NCBI RefSeq assembly: GCF_900111455.1
Contig: NZ_FOIE01000008.1
Location: forward strand, 214,223-278,222
From: Geodermatophilus poikilotrophus
GTDB taxonomy: Bacteria > Actinomycetota > Actinomycetes > Mycobacteriales > Geodermatophilaceae
Length of the DNA: 64,000 bases
Direction of reading: 5' to 3'
Shown: in pieces, positions 1 to 8,426 of the stretch
Numbering within the stretch: position 1 is the stretch's first letter
Layout: each line of letters begins with the position of its first letter
Position numbers and translations under genes: made by a program
The notes under the pieces: generated by a model
Databases searched by the model: none
Seen by the model: only the letters and a program-made list of their open reading frames with translations
What the model was told of the DNA's origin: nothing

Positions 1-483
1 GTCGCCGTTGTCCTTGTCGCCGTTGTCCTTGTCGCCGTTGTCCTCGTCAACGACCTCGACGTCCTCCTTGGTCTCCTCGTCGAGCTTCTCGTCGTCCTCG
101 GTGATGGTGACCGTCACGTCGACCTTGTCGCCCTCCTCGGCCTTCTCGTAGTCCTCGACGACCTCGAGTTCGACGGTGATCTCGTTCTTCTCGCCGTTGC
201 AGTCGAGGTCCTCGTCCGCCTTCTCGTAGCGGATGTCCTTGTCCTCGTTCTCGGCGACCACATCGGCCGTGACGGAGTCTTCGTCCTCCTCCTCGCACTT
301 GTACTCGAACGTGACCTTGAGCTTGTCGCCGTCTTCCTCGAGTTCGGCCTCGTCGTTGATCTCGATGACCTTGGCCCAGGTGCCGTCGTCGGAGTGCCCG
401 TCGCCAGCGAGTGCCGGCGAGCCTCCGACGAGGACCATCGCCGTGGCGGCGGGCAGGGCGAGCAGCAGACGTGAACGGTTCAT
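1..483 (-). CDS. Secreted highly acidic protein with DNGDK repeats (C-terminus cut by window edge)
   Basis: An open frame of 161 codons runs from an ATG at 483 off the left edge without a stop. A purine-rich ribosome site (GGAAGGAAG) precedes the ATG. Residues 1-26 look like a Sec signal peptide: Arg at 3 and 5, a hydrophobic core, and a likely cleavage after SPALA. The mature part is dominated by Asp, Glu and Lys with alternating beta-like hydrophobics (for example VTVTI) and has only two cysteines, C63 and C95, which could form a disulfide. From about residue 147 a five-residue DNGDK unit repeats three times up to the edge. I do not recognise the family. The composition suggests an extracellular, possibly cation-binding protein, but that is inference. 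The full repeat length is unknown. Confidence 0.8.
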   Translation of the reverse strand, partial: MNRSRLLLALPAATAMVLVGGSPALAGDGHSDDGTWAKVIEINDEAELEEDGDKLKVTFEYKCEEEDEDSVTADVVAENEDKDIRYEKADEDLDCNGEKNEITVELEVVEDYEKAEEGDKVDVTVTITEDDEKLDEETKEDVEVVDEDNGDKDNGDKDNGD

Positions 484-671
484 GGAGTCTTCCTTCCCGG
501 CGGCCGCATCCGTGCGGCCGAGAGTGCAATGACGGCCGAGACCCTCTCGGGGTCCGCCGGGAGATCACAACCAGGTCACGGTGAATCCGGCGCTACGAGC
601 TCCGGACCCCGGGCGAGGCGTGACTCCCGGGCCCGTCTCACCTACAGCCTGGCCCCGACAACGCGGCCATC
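484..671. other. Intergenic region upstream of the acidic protein gene
   Basis: This 188-base stretch lies between the end of the MocR-type regulator and the start of the acidic protein, both on the minus strand. It should hold the promoter of the acidic protein. No convincing -35/-10 pair, operator or strong hairpin was recognised apart from the ribosome site beside the start. Confidence 0.4.
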
Positions 672-2039
672 TCATACGTCGCACAGCGCTCTGGTCAGCA
701 CCGGCAGGGCACGGCCCAGGTCGGCGCGGGTCGGCGCGGCGAACCCCACGACCAGTCCGGCCGCGTGCGGCCCGGGTCCCGTCCAGTGCCGTCCCAGTCC
801 GTCCACCGCGACGCCGTCCGCGGCCGCTGCGGCGATGACCCCCTCCTCGGCCGCCCGGTCCGGCAGCGGCACGAGCACGTGGGCGCCGGCCGGGTCGCCC
901 TCGGCGTGCGCCCCGCCTGCGGCCACCGCCGCCAGCACCTGCTCGCGCCGGACGACGAGCTCCCGCCGGAGCCGGCGCAGGTGCCGGGCCAGGTCACCGC
1001 TGCCGGCCAGCGCGGCGAACACCCGCTGTCCGGCCCGCGCGGGTCGGGTACCGGTCGCCGTCCGCCGGGCGACCAGCGCGGCGCGCAGGTCCGGCGGCGC
1101 CACCACCCAGCCCACACCCAGCGTGGGACTGACGATCTTGCTGCTCGTGCCCAGGTGCACCGCGACGTCCGGCCCGAGTGCACCCAGCAGCGGCAGCGGC
1201 GCGACGTCGTACCGCAGTTCGCCGTCGTAGTCGTCCTCCAGCACCCACCAGCCCTCGGCGCGGGCCCGGGCGACCAGGCCGAGCCTGCGGGCCGCGGACA
1301 GGCGGCGGCCGAGGGGGTACTGGTGCGCCGGCGTGCAGTAGACCGCCGCCAGCCCCGTGGGGACCGCGTCGACGACGAGGCCGTCCCGATCCACCGGCAG
1401 CGGCACCACGGTCACGCCGGCGTCCCGGAGCGCCCCCAACACCCGCTGGTAGCCCGGGTCCTCGACCCCCACGCGGCTGCCGGGCGGCAGCAGCCGGGCC
1501 ACCTCCGCGACGGCCGCCGAGGTCCCGGCGGTGGCCAGCACGTCATCGGGCAGGGCGGCCAGGCCGCGGTGGCGGAGCAGGTGGTCGGTGACGGCGCGCT
1601 GGAAGCCCGGGTCGGCGGCCGGCTCCGGACCGGCGTCGGGGGCGGGGTCCCCCGCAGCCCGCCACGCCCGCCGCCAGGCCGAGCGGTCCAGGACCTCCAG
1701 GCACGGCGCGCCGGCGCGCAGCTCGATCGGCGCTGCGACCACCCGCGGAGCCGCGGGGCGCGCCGGGGAGGGTGCCGCAGCCGCGGTCTGCGCCCCGACG
1801 ACGAACGTGCCGACGCCGCGGCGCCCGTCCGCCCAGCCCTCGGCCAGCAGCTGGTCGTAGGCGGCGGCGGTGACGGTGCGGCTGACCCGGAGGGCGACCG
1901 CCAGCTCCCGCGTGGAAGGCAGCCGGTCGCCCGGGCGGAGCACGCCGCCCACGGTGGCCGCTCGCAGCGCGTCGGCCAGCTGCACCGACAGCGGCCTCCC
2001 CGATCCGCGGTCGAGCACCAGGGGCGGGACGTCGACCAC
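672..2039 (-). CDS. MocR/PdxR-type GntR regulator with aminotransferase-like domain
   Basis: A 455-residue protein with an N-terminal GntR winged helix (LADALRAA, then RLPSTRELA and VSRTVTAAAYDQL, residues about 15-75) joined to a fold-type I aminotransferase-like domain. The PLP-binding lysine is probably in HLGTSSKIVSP. MocR proteins use PLP to sense B6 or amino compounds. I chose the GTG at 2039 because GGAGGAGG lies five bases upstream and the conserved PPLVLDRGSGRPLSVQL follows directly. The longer in-frame ATG starts overlap the divergent gene and would consume the shared promoter. It diverges from a flavin-binding oxidase-like gene, a frequent arrangement that suggests control of that neighbour and of itself. 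Confidence 0.85.
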   Translation of the reverse strand: MVDVPPLVLDRGSGRPLSVQLADALRAATVGGVLRPGDRLPSTRELAVALRVSRTVTAAAYDQLLAEGWADGRRGVGTFVVGAQTAAAAPSPARPAAPRVVAAPIELRAGAPCLEVLDRSAWRRAWRAAGDPAPDAGPEPAADPGFQRAVTDHLLRHRGLAALPDDVLATAGTSAAVAEVARLLPPGSRVGVEDPGYQRVLGALRDAGVTVVPLPVDRDGLVVDAVPTGLAAVYCTPAHQYPLGRRLSAARRLGLVARARAEGWWVLEDDYDGELRYDVAPLPLLGALGPDVAVHLGTSSKIVSPTLGVGWVVAPPDLRAALVARRTATGTRPARAGQRVFAALAGSGDLARHLRRLRRELVVRREQVLAAVAAGGAHAEGDPAGAHVLVPLPDRAAEEGVIAAAAADGVAVDGLGRHWTGPGPHAAGLVVGFAAPTRADLGRALPVLTRALCDV

Positions 2040-2130
2040 CCGCACCTCCTCCGGCTTCGGGGCAGTGGCCTGCTGGATCGCCAGCGTATTGGCCCTTGGA
2101 CGGGGCCACCGCACCGGGCACGGTGAGGCC
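2040..2130. promoter_or_regulatory. Divergent MocR / PNPOx-like promoter region
   Basis: These 91 bases separate the regulator start (minus) from the flavin-binding gene start (plus). They contain a short direct repeat TTGGCCCTTGG around 2089-2099 that could be half of a MocR operator, since this family usually binds direct repeats. No clear sigma-A hexamers were assigned. Confidence 0.4.
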
Positions 2131-2790
2131 ATGGACACCGCACCACCGCTCTCGCCCACCGCCCGCAGCACGGTCCGCCGGGGCGCCGAGCGGGCCCGCA
2201 CCGACCGCACCGAGCTGCACGCCGTCCTCGACGCCGGCCTGGTGGGGCACCTGGGCGTCGTCCTGGACGGCTCGCCGGTCGTGCTGCCGACCGGCTACGG
2301 GCGGCGGGGCGACACCCTCTACCTGCACGGTTCCACCGGCGCGGCGACGCTGCGCGCCGCGGCCGCCGGTGTGCCGGTCTGCTTCACGGTGACCCACGTC
2401 GACGGCGTGGTCTACGCCCGCTCGGCCTTCCACCACTCGATGAACTACCGCTGCGCCGTCGTCCACGGCGTCGCCCGTCGGGTGACCGACCCGGGCGAGC
2501 GCCTGCTGGGTCTGGAGGCGCTCACCGAGCAGCTGGCCCCCGGCTCCTGGGCCGCCACCCGGCAGCCCGACCGCAGGGAGCTCGCCGCCACCGCACTGCT
2601 CGCCCTCGACCTGACCGAGGCCAGCCTCAAGGTGCGGACCGGCCCGCCCGGCGACGACGAGCGCGACCTGGCCGCACCGGTGTGGGCGGGCGTGCTGCCG
2701 CTGCGCACCGTCGTCGGGGAGCCCGAACCGTGCCCACTGCTGCCGGACGGGGCGCCGGTGCCGGCCCGGATCCGGGACCGGGGGGTCTGA
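2131..2790 (+). CDS. Pyridoxamine 5'-phosphate oxidase-like FMN-binding protein
   Basis: A 219-residue single-domain protein of the split-barrel flavin-binding family. Family-like features are LVGHLGVVLDGSPVVLPTGY near residue 35-55, LYLHGSTGAATL near 60-70, and SAFHHSMNYRCAVVHG around 100-115, typical of the nitroimidazole-resistance/PNPOx-like branch. The substrate is not visible; members reduce or bind flavin and sometimes bind F420. The ATG is preceded by GGTGAGG. Divergence from a MocR regulator suggests induction through a PLP- or amine-linked signal. It converges on the sugar dehydrogenase gene, with a palindromic repeat between them. Confidence 0.85.
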   Translation: MDTAPPLSPTARSTVRRGAERARTDRTELHAVLDAGLVGHLGVVLDGSPVVLPTGYGRRGDTLYLHGSTGAATLRAAAAGVPVCFTVTHVDGVVYARSAFHHSMNYRCAVVHGVARRVTDPGERLLGLEALTEQLAPGSWAATRQPDRRELAATALLALDLTEASLKVRTGPPGDDERDLAAPVWAGVLPLRTVVGEPEPCPLLPDGAPVPARIRDRGV

Positions 2791-2793
2791 GAA

Positions 2794-2849
2794 AGGACCC
2801 CGTCCTCCCCACCCTTCGCAGGTTCGGGGCGGGGCCCGGGACGGGGCCG
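2794..2849. repeat. Palindromic repeat, family A, copy 1 (terminator-like)
   Basis: This element almost exactly fills the gap between two convergent stop codons. The arms CCCCGTCC (2798-2805) and GGACGGGG (2839-2846) are perfectly complementary, and the core between them (CACCCTTCGCAGG) is shared with the other copies near 17.6, 30.0, 31.1, 50.0 and 58.3 kb. As RNA from either strand it would form a long GC stem, so it could end both transcripts. There is no U tract. Confidence 0.75.
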
Positions 2850-2850
2850 C

Positions 2851-4083
2851 TCAGCGCGGGGTGACCCGCAGCAGGCGGTCCTCGCCGTCGCCGTTGTCGG
2901 TGGTGACGTACAGCGCGCCGTCCCCGCCCTGCTGCACGCTGCGGATGCGGCCGTACGTGCCCTCCAGCTCGGGCAGCCGGAACTGCTCGCGCAGGGTCCC
3001 GTCGTCGGCCACGCGCAGGGCCAGGACGCCCTGGTCCCTCAGGATGCCGAGCAGCAGCAGGCCCTCGTACCCCTGCCACTGCTCGCCCGCCAGGAAGGTC
3101 GCGCCCGAGGGGGCGATGGTGGGGTCCCCCGACGCCCAGGTGGCCGGCATCGCCTCGGGCAGGGAGAGGTCGGTCATCGACACGAACTCGCCGTAGCCGG
3201 GGCCCTGGGGCGCGAAGCCGCCGTTGCCGCCGGCCTGCAGCAGGGTCACCTCGTCGTCCCGGCGGGGGCCGTGCTCGGCGGCGTAGACCTGCCCCGTTCC
3301 CGGGCGGACGGCGAGGCCCTGCACGTTGCGGTGCCCGTAGGTCCACACCCGCGGGTCGGCGTCCGGGCGGCCCAGGAACGGGTTGCCGGCGGCCGCCTCG
3401 CCGGTGGCCGGGTCGACCCGCAGCACCTTGCCGGCGACCGTGCCGAGGTCCTGGGCGTTGGTGGCGACGGCGTTGTCGCCGGTGCCCACGAGCAGTGCCC
3501 CGGTGCCGTCGAAGCGCAGCCGGCAGCCGCCGTGCCGGCCGCGGCGCTCGTTGACCGGGATGTCGTCGATCAGCGGGTCGGCGACGCGGGTCGCCGTCGT
3601 CCAGCCCGGGTCGACGGTCCAGGCGGTCACCTGGATCTCCGCTGCGCCGTCCTCCTCGACGCCCTGGCAGGTGTAGAAGCGGCGGTCCCGCGCGAACCCC
3701 GGGTCGAGCACCAGGCCCATCAGCCCGGTCTCCCCGGTGGCGAACAGGTCGCCGAAGTCGGCGTCGAGCGCGCGCACCGTGCCGTCGGTCAGCACCGCGG
3801 TCAGCCCGCCGCCCCGCTCGTCGAGCAGCAGGGTGCCGTCGGGGGCCTGGGCGACGTCCCAGGGGTGGTCCAGACCCTCGGCGAGGACCGCCACGTCCAG
3901 CGCCGGGCGGGGCTCGGACGCCGGATCGGGCTCAGGCGGCGCGGGCGGGGACGTCGTCGCCGTCGGGGCGCTCTGCTCGGCGGGTGCCGCGGCCGCGGGC
4001 TCCTCGCCGGGCGTCGCGGAGCACGCGGACAGCAGCAGGACGGCTCCCGTGCCGAGTGCAGCCGGCCCCGTCCGGAGGTTCAC
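2851..4083 (-). CDS. PQQ-dependent sugar dehydrogenase-like lipoprotein (GSDH family)
   Basis: A 410-residue lipoprotein with a type II signal peptide and lipobox LLSAC (C about 20), a Pro/Ala/Thr-rich linker to about residue 60, then a six-bladed beta-propeller of the glucose/sorbosone dehydrogenase type. Family signatures include GLDHPWDVAQAPDG, GLMGLVLDPGF, GRHGGCRLRFDG and VWTYGHRNVQGLA, with AAEHGPRRDDEV late in the propeller. These enzymes oxidise sugars outside the cell using PQQ, although many actinobacterial members have no proven substrate. No PQQ synthesis genes are in the window, so the cofactor would have to come from elsewhere. It converges on the PNPOx-like gene. Confidence 0.85.
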   Translation of the reverse strand: MNLRTGPAALGTGAVLLLSACSATPGEEPAAAAPAEQSAPTATTSPPAPPEPDPASEPRPALDVAVLAEGLDHPWDVAQAPDGTLLLDERGGGLTAVLTDGTVRALDADFGDLFATGETGLMGLVLDPGFARDRRFYTCQGVEEDGAAEIQVTAWTVDPGWTTATRVADPLIDDIPVNERRGRHGGCRLRFDGTGALLVGTGDNAVATNAQDLGTVAGKVLRVDPATGEAAAGNPFLGRPDADPRVWTYGHRNVQGLAVRPGTGQVYAAEHGPRRDDEVTLLQAGGNGGFAPQGPGYGEFVSMTDLSLPEAMPATWASGDPTIAPSGATFLAGEQWQGYEGLLLLGILRDQGVLALRVADDGTLREQFRLPELEGTYGRIRSVQQGGDGALYVTTDNGDGEDRLLRVTPR

Positions 4084-4152
4084 CGGGAGCTCGCGAACGG
4101 TGAGCGGGACGGGCTCCGAGTGGTGGGGGGCAGGGGGGCCGTCACGGGGTGC

Positions 4153-5211
4153 TCAGCTGGTGCGCGTCACGACGTAGTCGCACAGGGCCGAGAGCGCCTC
4201 GCGGACCGGCCCCTCCGGGACGCCGGACAGCCGCGCCTGCGCCCGGTCGGCGTACTCGCGCAGCACCCCGGTGGCCCGCTGCAGCGCCGCCGAGGAGCGC
4301 AGCAGGTCCAGGGCCTCGGCGTGCTCGGCGTCGTCGGTGATGGGTCCGGAGACCAGCGCGCGCAGCCGCTGCTCGGCCGGGTCGTCGCCGGCGAGCGCGA
4401 AGAGGGCGGGCAGCGTGGCGATGCCCTCCCGCAGGTCCGTGCCGGGCGACTTCCCCGACGCGCCGTCCCGGCTGAGGATGTCGAGCAGGTCGTCGGAGAG
4501 CTGGAAGGCGACGCCGACCTCCTCGCCGAAGGCGGTGAGCGCGGTGACCAGCTCGGCGTCCACCCCGGCGAAGGAGGCACCGAAGCGCGCCGAGGTGGCC
4601 ACCAGGGAGCCGGTCTTGTCGGCCAGCACGTCGAGGTAGTGGTCGACCGGGTCGTCCCCGGGCTGGGCGCCGACGGTCTCCCGGATCTGCCCGGTGACCA
4701 GTCGCTCGAAGGTCCGCGCCTGGATGCGCACCGCCTCGGGGCCGAGGTCGGCGAGCAGGTCGGAGGCGCGGGCGAAGAGGAAGTCGCCGGTGAGGATGGC
4801 GATGCTGTTGGACCACCGGCTGTTGGCGCTGGGGGCACCGCGGCGGACGACGGCCTCGTCCATGACGTCGTCGTGGTACAGCGTGGCCAGGTGGGTGAGC
4901 TCGCAGACCACCGCGGCCTCGGTGACCCCCCGCGCGTGCGGGTCGCCGAGCTCGGCGGCGAGCAGCGCCAGCAGCGGGCGGAAGCGCTTGCCGCCGGCGG
5001 CGACCAGGTGCCCGGCCGCCTCCCGCACGAACGGGTGGTCGCTGCCGACGGCCGTGCGCAGCGCCTCCTCGACGCGGCCCAGCCCCGCGGCGAGCCGGAC
5101 GCCCAGGTCGCCCTCGGGCAGCCACGGGCCGATCGTCGAGGCGGGGGTCGAGATCCGCTGCCAGGTGTCGGTCGGGGTGTCCCCGCCGACGGCGGCGCTG
5201 GCTCCGGTCAT
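4153..5211 (-). CDS. Polyprenyl diphosphate synthase (menaquinone side chain)
   Basis: A 352-residue all-trans polyprenyl synthase. Both Asp-rich motifs are present: DDVMD after LATLYH in the first third and DDLLD after AFQLS in the second half. GGKRFRPLL near residue 75 is the usual N-terminal substrate motif. It condenses isopentenyl diphosphate units to make the long-chain prenyl tail used by MenA. The ATG at 5211 shares one base with the nuoN stop (TGATG), so translation is probably coupled to the nuo operon. In mycobacteria the counterpart grcC1 lies beside menJ; here the whole nuo operon separates the two. Chain length cannot be read from the sequence by eye. Confidence 0.92.
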   Translation of the reverse strand: MTGASAAVGGDTPTDTWQRISTPASTIGPWLPEGDLGVRLAAGLGRVEEALRTAVGSDHPFVREAAGHLVAAGGKRFRPLLALLAAELGDPHARGVTEAAVVCELTHLATLYHDDVMDEAVVRRGAPSANSRWSNSIAILTGDFLFARASDLLADLGPEAVRIQARTFERLVTGQIRETVGAQPGDDPVDHYLDVLADKTGSLVATSARFGASFAGVDAELVTALTAFGEEVGVAFQLSDDLLDILSRDGASGKSPGTDLREGIATLPALFALAGDDPAEQRLRALVSGPITDDAEHAEALDLLRSSAALQRATGVLREYADRAQARLSGVPEGPVREALSALCDYVVTRTS

Positions 5212-6758
5212 CAACCGACGAAGATAGCCGCCTGCTGTGCCAGATCGAGCACCGCCCCGGGCACGACGCCCAGCACCACCGTCGCGGTGACCGTCACGGC
5301 GAGCACTAGCGTCGTCGGCAGGCCGGGGACGCCGACCGTCGGTCCGTCGACGGCTGGCTCGGAGAAGTACATCAGCACGATGACGCGCACGTAGAAGAAC
5401 GCCGCGACGGCGCTGGCCAGCAGCGCCACGACCACCAGCGGCCAGGCCCCGTCGTCGATCGCGGCCCGGAAGACGGCGAACTTCCCGGTGAAGCCGCTGG
5501 TGAGCGGGATGCCCGCCAGCGCCAGCAGGAACAGCGCCATCACCGCCGCGGTGAGCGGCGAGCGGCGGCCGAGCCCCGCCCACTTCGACAGGTGGGTGGC
5601 CTCGCCGTCGCCGTCGCGGACCAGGGTGAGCACCGCGAAGGCGCCGATCGTGGTGAGCCCGTAGGCCAGCAGGTAGAACATCGTGGCCCCGAGGCCCGAG
5701 CCCGTGCCGTCGGCTCCGCTGCCGTAGCCGAGGACGCCGGTGAGCAGGAAGCCGGCGTGGGCGATCGAGGAGTAGGCGAGCATCCGCTTGAGGTCGGTCT
5801 GGGTGAGCCCGAGGACGGCACCGACGACCATCGAGACGATCGCGATGCCGTAGACGAGCGGCCGCCAGGTCCACTCGTCGGTGCCGAACGCCACGTAGAG
5901 CAGCCGCAGGATCGCCCCGAAGGCCGCGACCTTGGTGCAGGCGGCCATGAAGGCGGTGACCGGTGTCGGGGCGCCCTGGTAGACGTCCGGCGTCCAGGCG
6001 TGGAACGGCGCCACGCTGGCCTTGAACATCAGCCCGACGACGAGCAGGGCCAGCCCCAGGACCAGCAGGACCCCGCCCCCGGCCTCCCCGGCGGACGCCT
6101 CGCGGATGGCCGACAGCCGGATGCTGCCGGTGGCGCCGTAGACCAGCGCCAGGCCGTAGAGGAAGAAGGCCGAGGCGAACGCGCCCAACAGGAAGTACTT
6201 GACCGCCGCCTCCTGCGACAGCAGTCGCCGGCGGCGGGCCAGCCCGCTGATCAGGTACAGCGGCAGGCTGAGCACCTCGAGCGCGACGAACATGACCAGC
6301 AGGTCGTTGGCCGCGACGAACAGCATCATGCCGCCGATGGCGAACGTGGCCAGCGGGTAGACCTCGGTCTGCACGCGCGGGGCGGTGATCAGCTCGCGGT
6401 CGCGCGGGCTGCCCGCGGGCACGGCCGCGGCGGCGACGAAGGCGGAGCGGGCCGGGTCCAGCGAGCGCTCGGCGAACAGCAGCAGCGACAGCGCGCCGAG
6501 CCCGGCGATGGTGGCCTGCAGGAACACCGCGGCGCCGTCGACGGCGAGCGCACCGCCCGCGGTCACCTGCCGCTCCCCCGCCAGCAGCAGGCTGCTGACC
6601 AGCCCGCCGAGCGTGCCGACCAGCGCGACGGCGACCTGCACGGGGTGCCGGCTCTCGCGCGGCGCGAACGCCTCGACGAGGACGCCGACGCAGGCGGCAC
6701 CGAAGACGAACAGCAGAGGTGCCAGCGCGGCCAGGGAGAGGTCCGGGGCCTCGATCAT
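5211..6758 (-). CDS. nuoN: NADH-quinone oxidoreductase subunit N
   Basis: A 515-residue antiporter-like membrane subunit of complex I with about 14 hydrophobic helices. Proton-path residues lie in typical contexts: the Lys in FKASVAPFHAWTPDVYQGAP and the Lys in TQTDLKRMLAYSSIAHAGF. The C-terminal SGFTGKFAVF is also characteristic. It is the last nuo gene. Its ATG overlaps the nuoM stop by one base and its stop overlaps the prenyl synthase start by one base. The subunit pumps protons in the membrane arm. Confidence 0.97.
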   Translation of the reverse strand: MIEAPDLSLAALAPLLFVFGAACVGVLVEAFAPRESRHPVQVAVALVGTLGGLVSSLLLAGERQVTAGGALAVDGAAVFLQATIAGLGALSLLLFAERSLDPARSAFVAAAAVPAGSPRDRELITAPRVQTEVYPLATFAIGGMMLFVAANDLLVMFVALEVLSLPLYLISGLARRRRLLSQEAAVKYFLLGAFASAFFLYGLALVYGATGSIRLSAIREASAGEAGGGVLLVLGLALLVVGLMFKASVAPFHAWTPDVYQGAPTPVTAFMAACTKVAAFGAILRLLYVAFGTDEWTWRPLVYGIAIVSMVVGAVLGLTQTDLKRMLAYSSIAHAGFLLTGVLGYGSGADGTGSGLGATMFYLLAYGLTTIGAFAVLTLVRDGDGEATHLSKWAGLGRRSPLTAAVMALFLLALAGIPLTSGFTGKFAVFRAAIDDGAWPLVVVALLASAVAAFFYVRVIVLMYFSEPAVDGPTVGVPGLPTTLVLAVTVTATVVLGVVPGAVLDLAQQAAIFVG

Positions 6759-8395
6759 CAGTCCGTCCCCTCGACGGGAGCCTCGGGCGAGACGCCGGCC
6801 GGGTCGGCCCCGACGTCGCTCATGGTGGCGGCGACCGCCGGCTCGATCAGGTCGATCAGCGGTTGCGGGTAGACCCCGAGCGCGATGACCAGTGCGACCA
6901 TCGGCGCGGCGACGGCCAGCTCGCGGCGGGAGAGGTCACGCACCCGCAGCCGGGCCGGCGCCGGCGGCGGGGCCTCGAGGGTGGCGGTCGCGGCGGTGGC
7001 CCCTCCCCCGCCGCCCGTGGCGGGCGCAGAGGTCTCCGGCGACGGCTCGAGCAGCACGCCGCGCGGCGGGCCGTGCATGGTGCGTTGGTAGAGCAGCAGC
7101 ACGTACAGCGCCGCCAGCACGATGCCGACGGTGGCCAGCACCGTGAACACCGGCCGGGTCGGGAAGGAGCCGATCAGCACGAGGAACTCGCTGACGAAGC
7201 TGTTGGTGCCCGGCAGCGCGAGGGAGGCCAGGCCCGCGACGAGGAAGACGCCGGCCAGCAGCGGCGCCTGGGCGGCCACGCCGCCGTAGTCGCCGACCTG
7301 CCGGGAGCCGCCACGGGCGATGAGCATGCCGACGACCAGGAACAGCAGGCCGGTCGCGATGCCGTGGTTGACCATGTAGAGCACCGCCCCGGTGGCCGCC
7401 TCGGTGGTGAAGGCGAAGATGCCCAGGGCGATGAAGCCGAAGTGCGCGATCGAGGTGTAGGAGACCAGCCGCTTCATGTCGCTCTGGCCCATCGCCAGCA
7501 GCGCGGCGTAGAGGACGCCGGCGACGGCGAGGGCGAGCACGTACGGCGCGAGGTCGCGCGAGGCGTCGGGGAACAGCGGCAGGCAGTAGCGCAGGAAGCC
7601 GAAGGTGCCGACCTTGTCCAGGACGCCGACCAGCAGCACCGACCCGCCGATCGGCGCCTCGGCACCGGAGTCGGGCAGCCAGGTGTGGAACGGCACCAGC
7701 GGTGCCTTGATCGCGAACGCGACGAAGAACCCGAGGAACAGCAGCTTCTGCATACCCGGGTCGATCTCCATCCCCCGCAGTGCGTCGAAGGCGAACGTCC
7801 CCTCGCCCAGCTCGCCGGCGCTCACCACGTACAGCCCGATGACGGCGGCCAGCATGACCAGCCCGCCGACCAGGCTGTAGAGGAAGAACTTGACCGCCGC
7901 GTACTGCCGGCGCGGCCCGCCGAAGCTGCCGATCAGGAAGTACATCGGGACGAGCATCGCCTCGAAGAAGACGTAGAAGAGGAAGACGTCGGTGGCGGCG
8001 AAGACGCCGACCATCAGCGACTCCAGCAGCAGGAGCCAGGCGAAGAAGGTCTTCATCGACCGGTGCCCGGTGGGCTCGTCGCGCCAGGAGGCGAGCACCA
8101 CCACCGGCACCAGGACGCCGATGAGCAGCAGCATCACCAGCGCGATGCCGTCGACGCCGAGGGCGAAGTCGACACCGAAGTCGGGGATCCAGGGGACCGA
8201 CGTCGTCAGCTGGAACCGCTCACCGCCGGCGTCGAAGGCGACGGTCGCCAGCACCGCGAGCAGCAGCACCAGCAGGCTCACCCCGAGGGCGGCCTGCTTG
8301 GCGGTCTCCTCGCGGCCCCGCGGGAGCGCCGCGACGACGGCCGCCCCGACCGCCGGGACGGCGATCATCGTCAGGAGCCAGGGGAAGTCGGTCAC
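6758..8395 (-). CDS. nuoM: NADH-quinone oxidoreductase subunit M
   Basis: A 545-residue antiporter-like subunit. Diagnostic stretches are FEAMLVPMYFLIG, KAPLVPFHTWLPDSGAEAP and MKRLVSYTSIAHFGFIALG, which carry the conserved Glu and Lys residues of the proton channel. The C-terminal 90 residues include a low-complexity Gly/Ala/Thr loop before the last helix, longer than in Escherichia coli NuoM. The start is GTG at 8395, 31 bases after nuoL. Confidence 0.97.
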   Translation of the reverse strand: MTDFPWLLTMIAVPAVGAAVVAALPRGREETAKQAALGVSLLVLLLAVLATVAFDAGGERFQLTTSVPWIPDFGVDFALGVDGIALVMLLLIGVLVPVVVLASWRDEPTGHRSMKTFFAWLLLLESLMVGVFAATDVFLFYVFFEAMLVPMYFLIGSFGGPRRQYAAVKFFLYSLVGGLVMLAAVIGLYVVSAGELGEGTFAFDALRGMEIDPGMQKLLFLGFFVAFAIKAPLVPFHTWLPDSGAEAPIGGSVLLVGVLDKVGTFGFLRYCLPLFPDASRDLAPYVLALAVAGVLYAALLAMGQSDMKRLVSYTSIAHFGFIALGIFAFTTEAATGAVLYMVNHGIATGLLFLVVGMLIARGGSRQVGDYGGVAAQAPLLAGVFLVAGLASLALPGTNSFVSEFLVLIGSFPTRPVFTVLATVGIVLAALYVLLLYQRTMHGPPRGVLLEPSPETSAPATGGGGGATAATATLEAPPPAPARLRVRDLSRRELAVAAPMVALVIALGVYPQPLIDLIEPAVAATMSDVGADPAGVSPEAPVEGTD

Positions 8396-8426
8396 GACGT
8401 GGCCTCTCGGTTCTGCAGGGACCCGG

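Noticed and set aside
47-568. An Arg-rich 173-codon minus-strand frame at the left end
   Set aside because: It is out of frame with the acidic protein, which has a signal peptide and a ribosome site and explains the codon pattern.
3271-5394. A 707-codon open frame on the plus strand over the sugar dehydrogenase and prenyl synthase genes
   Set aside because: It is antisense to two genes with clear motifs. Its protein is Gly/Arg/Val-rich without any domain, as expected from frames opposite GC-rich coding sequence.
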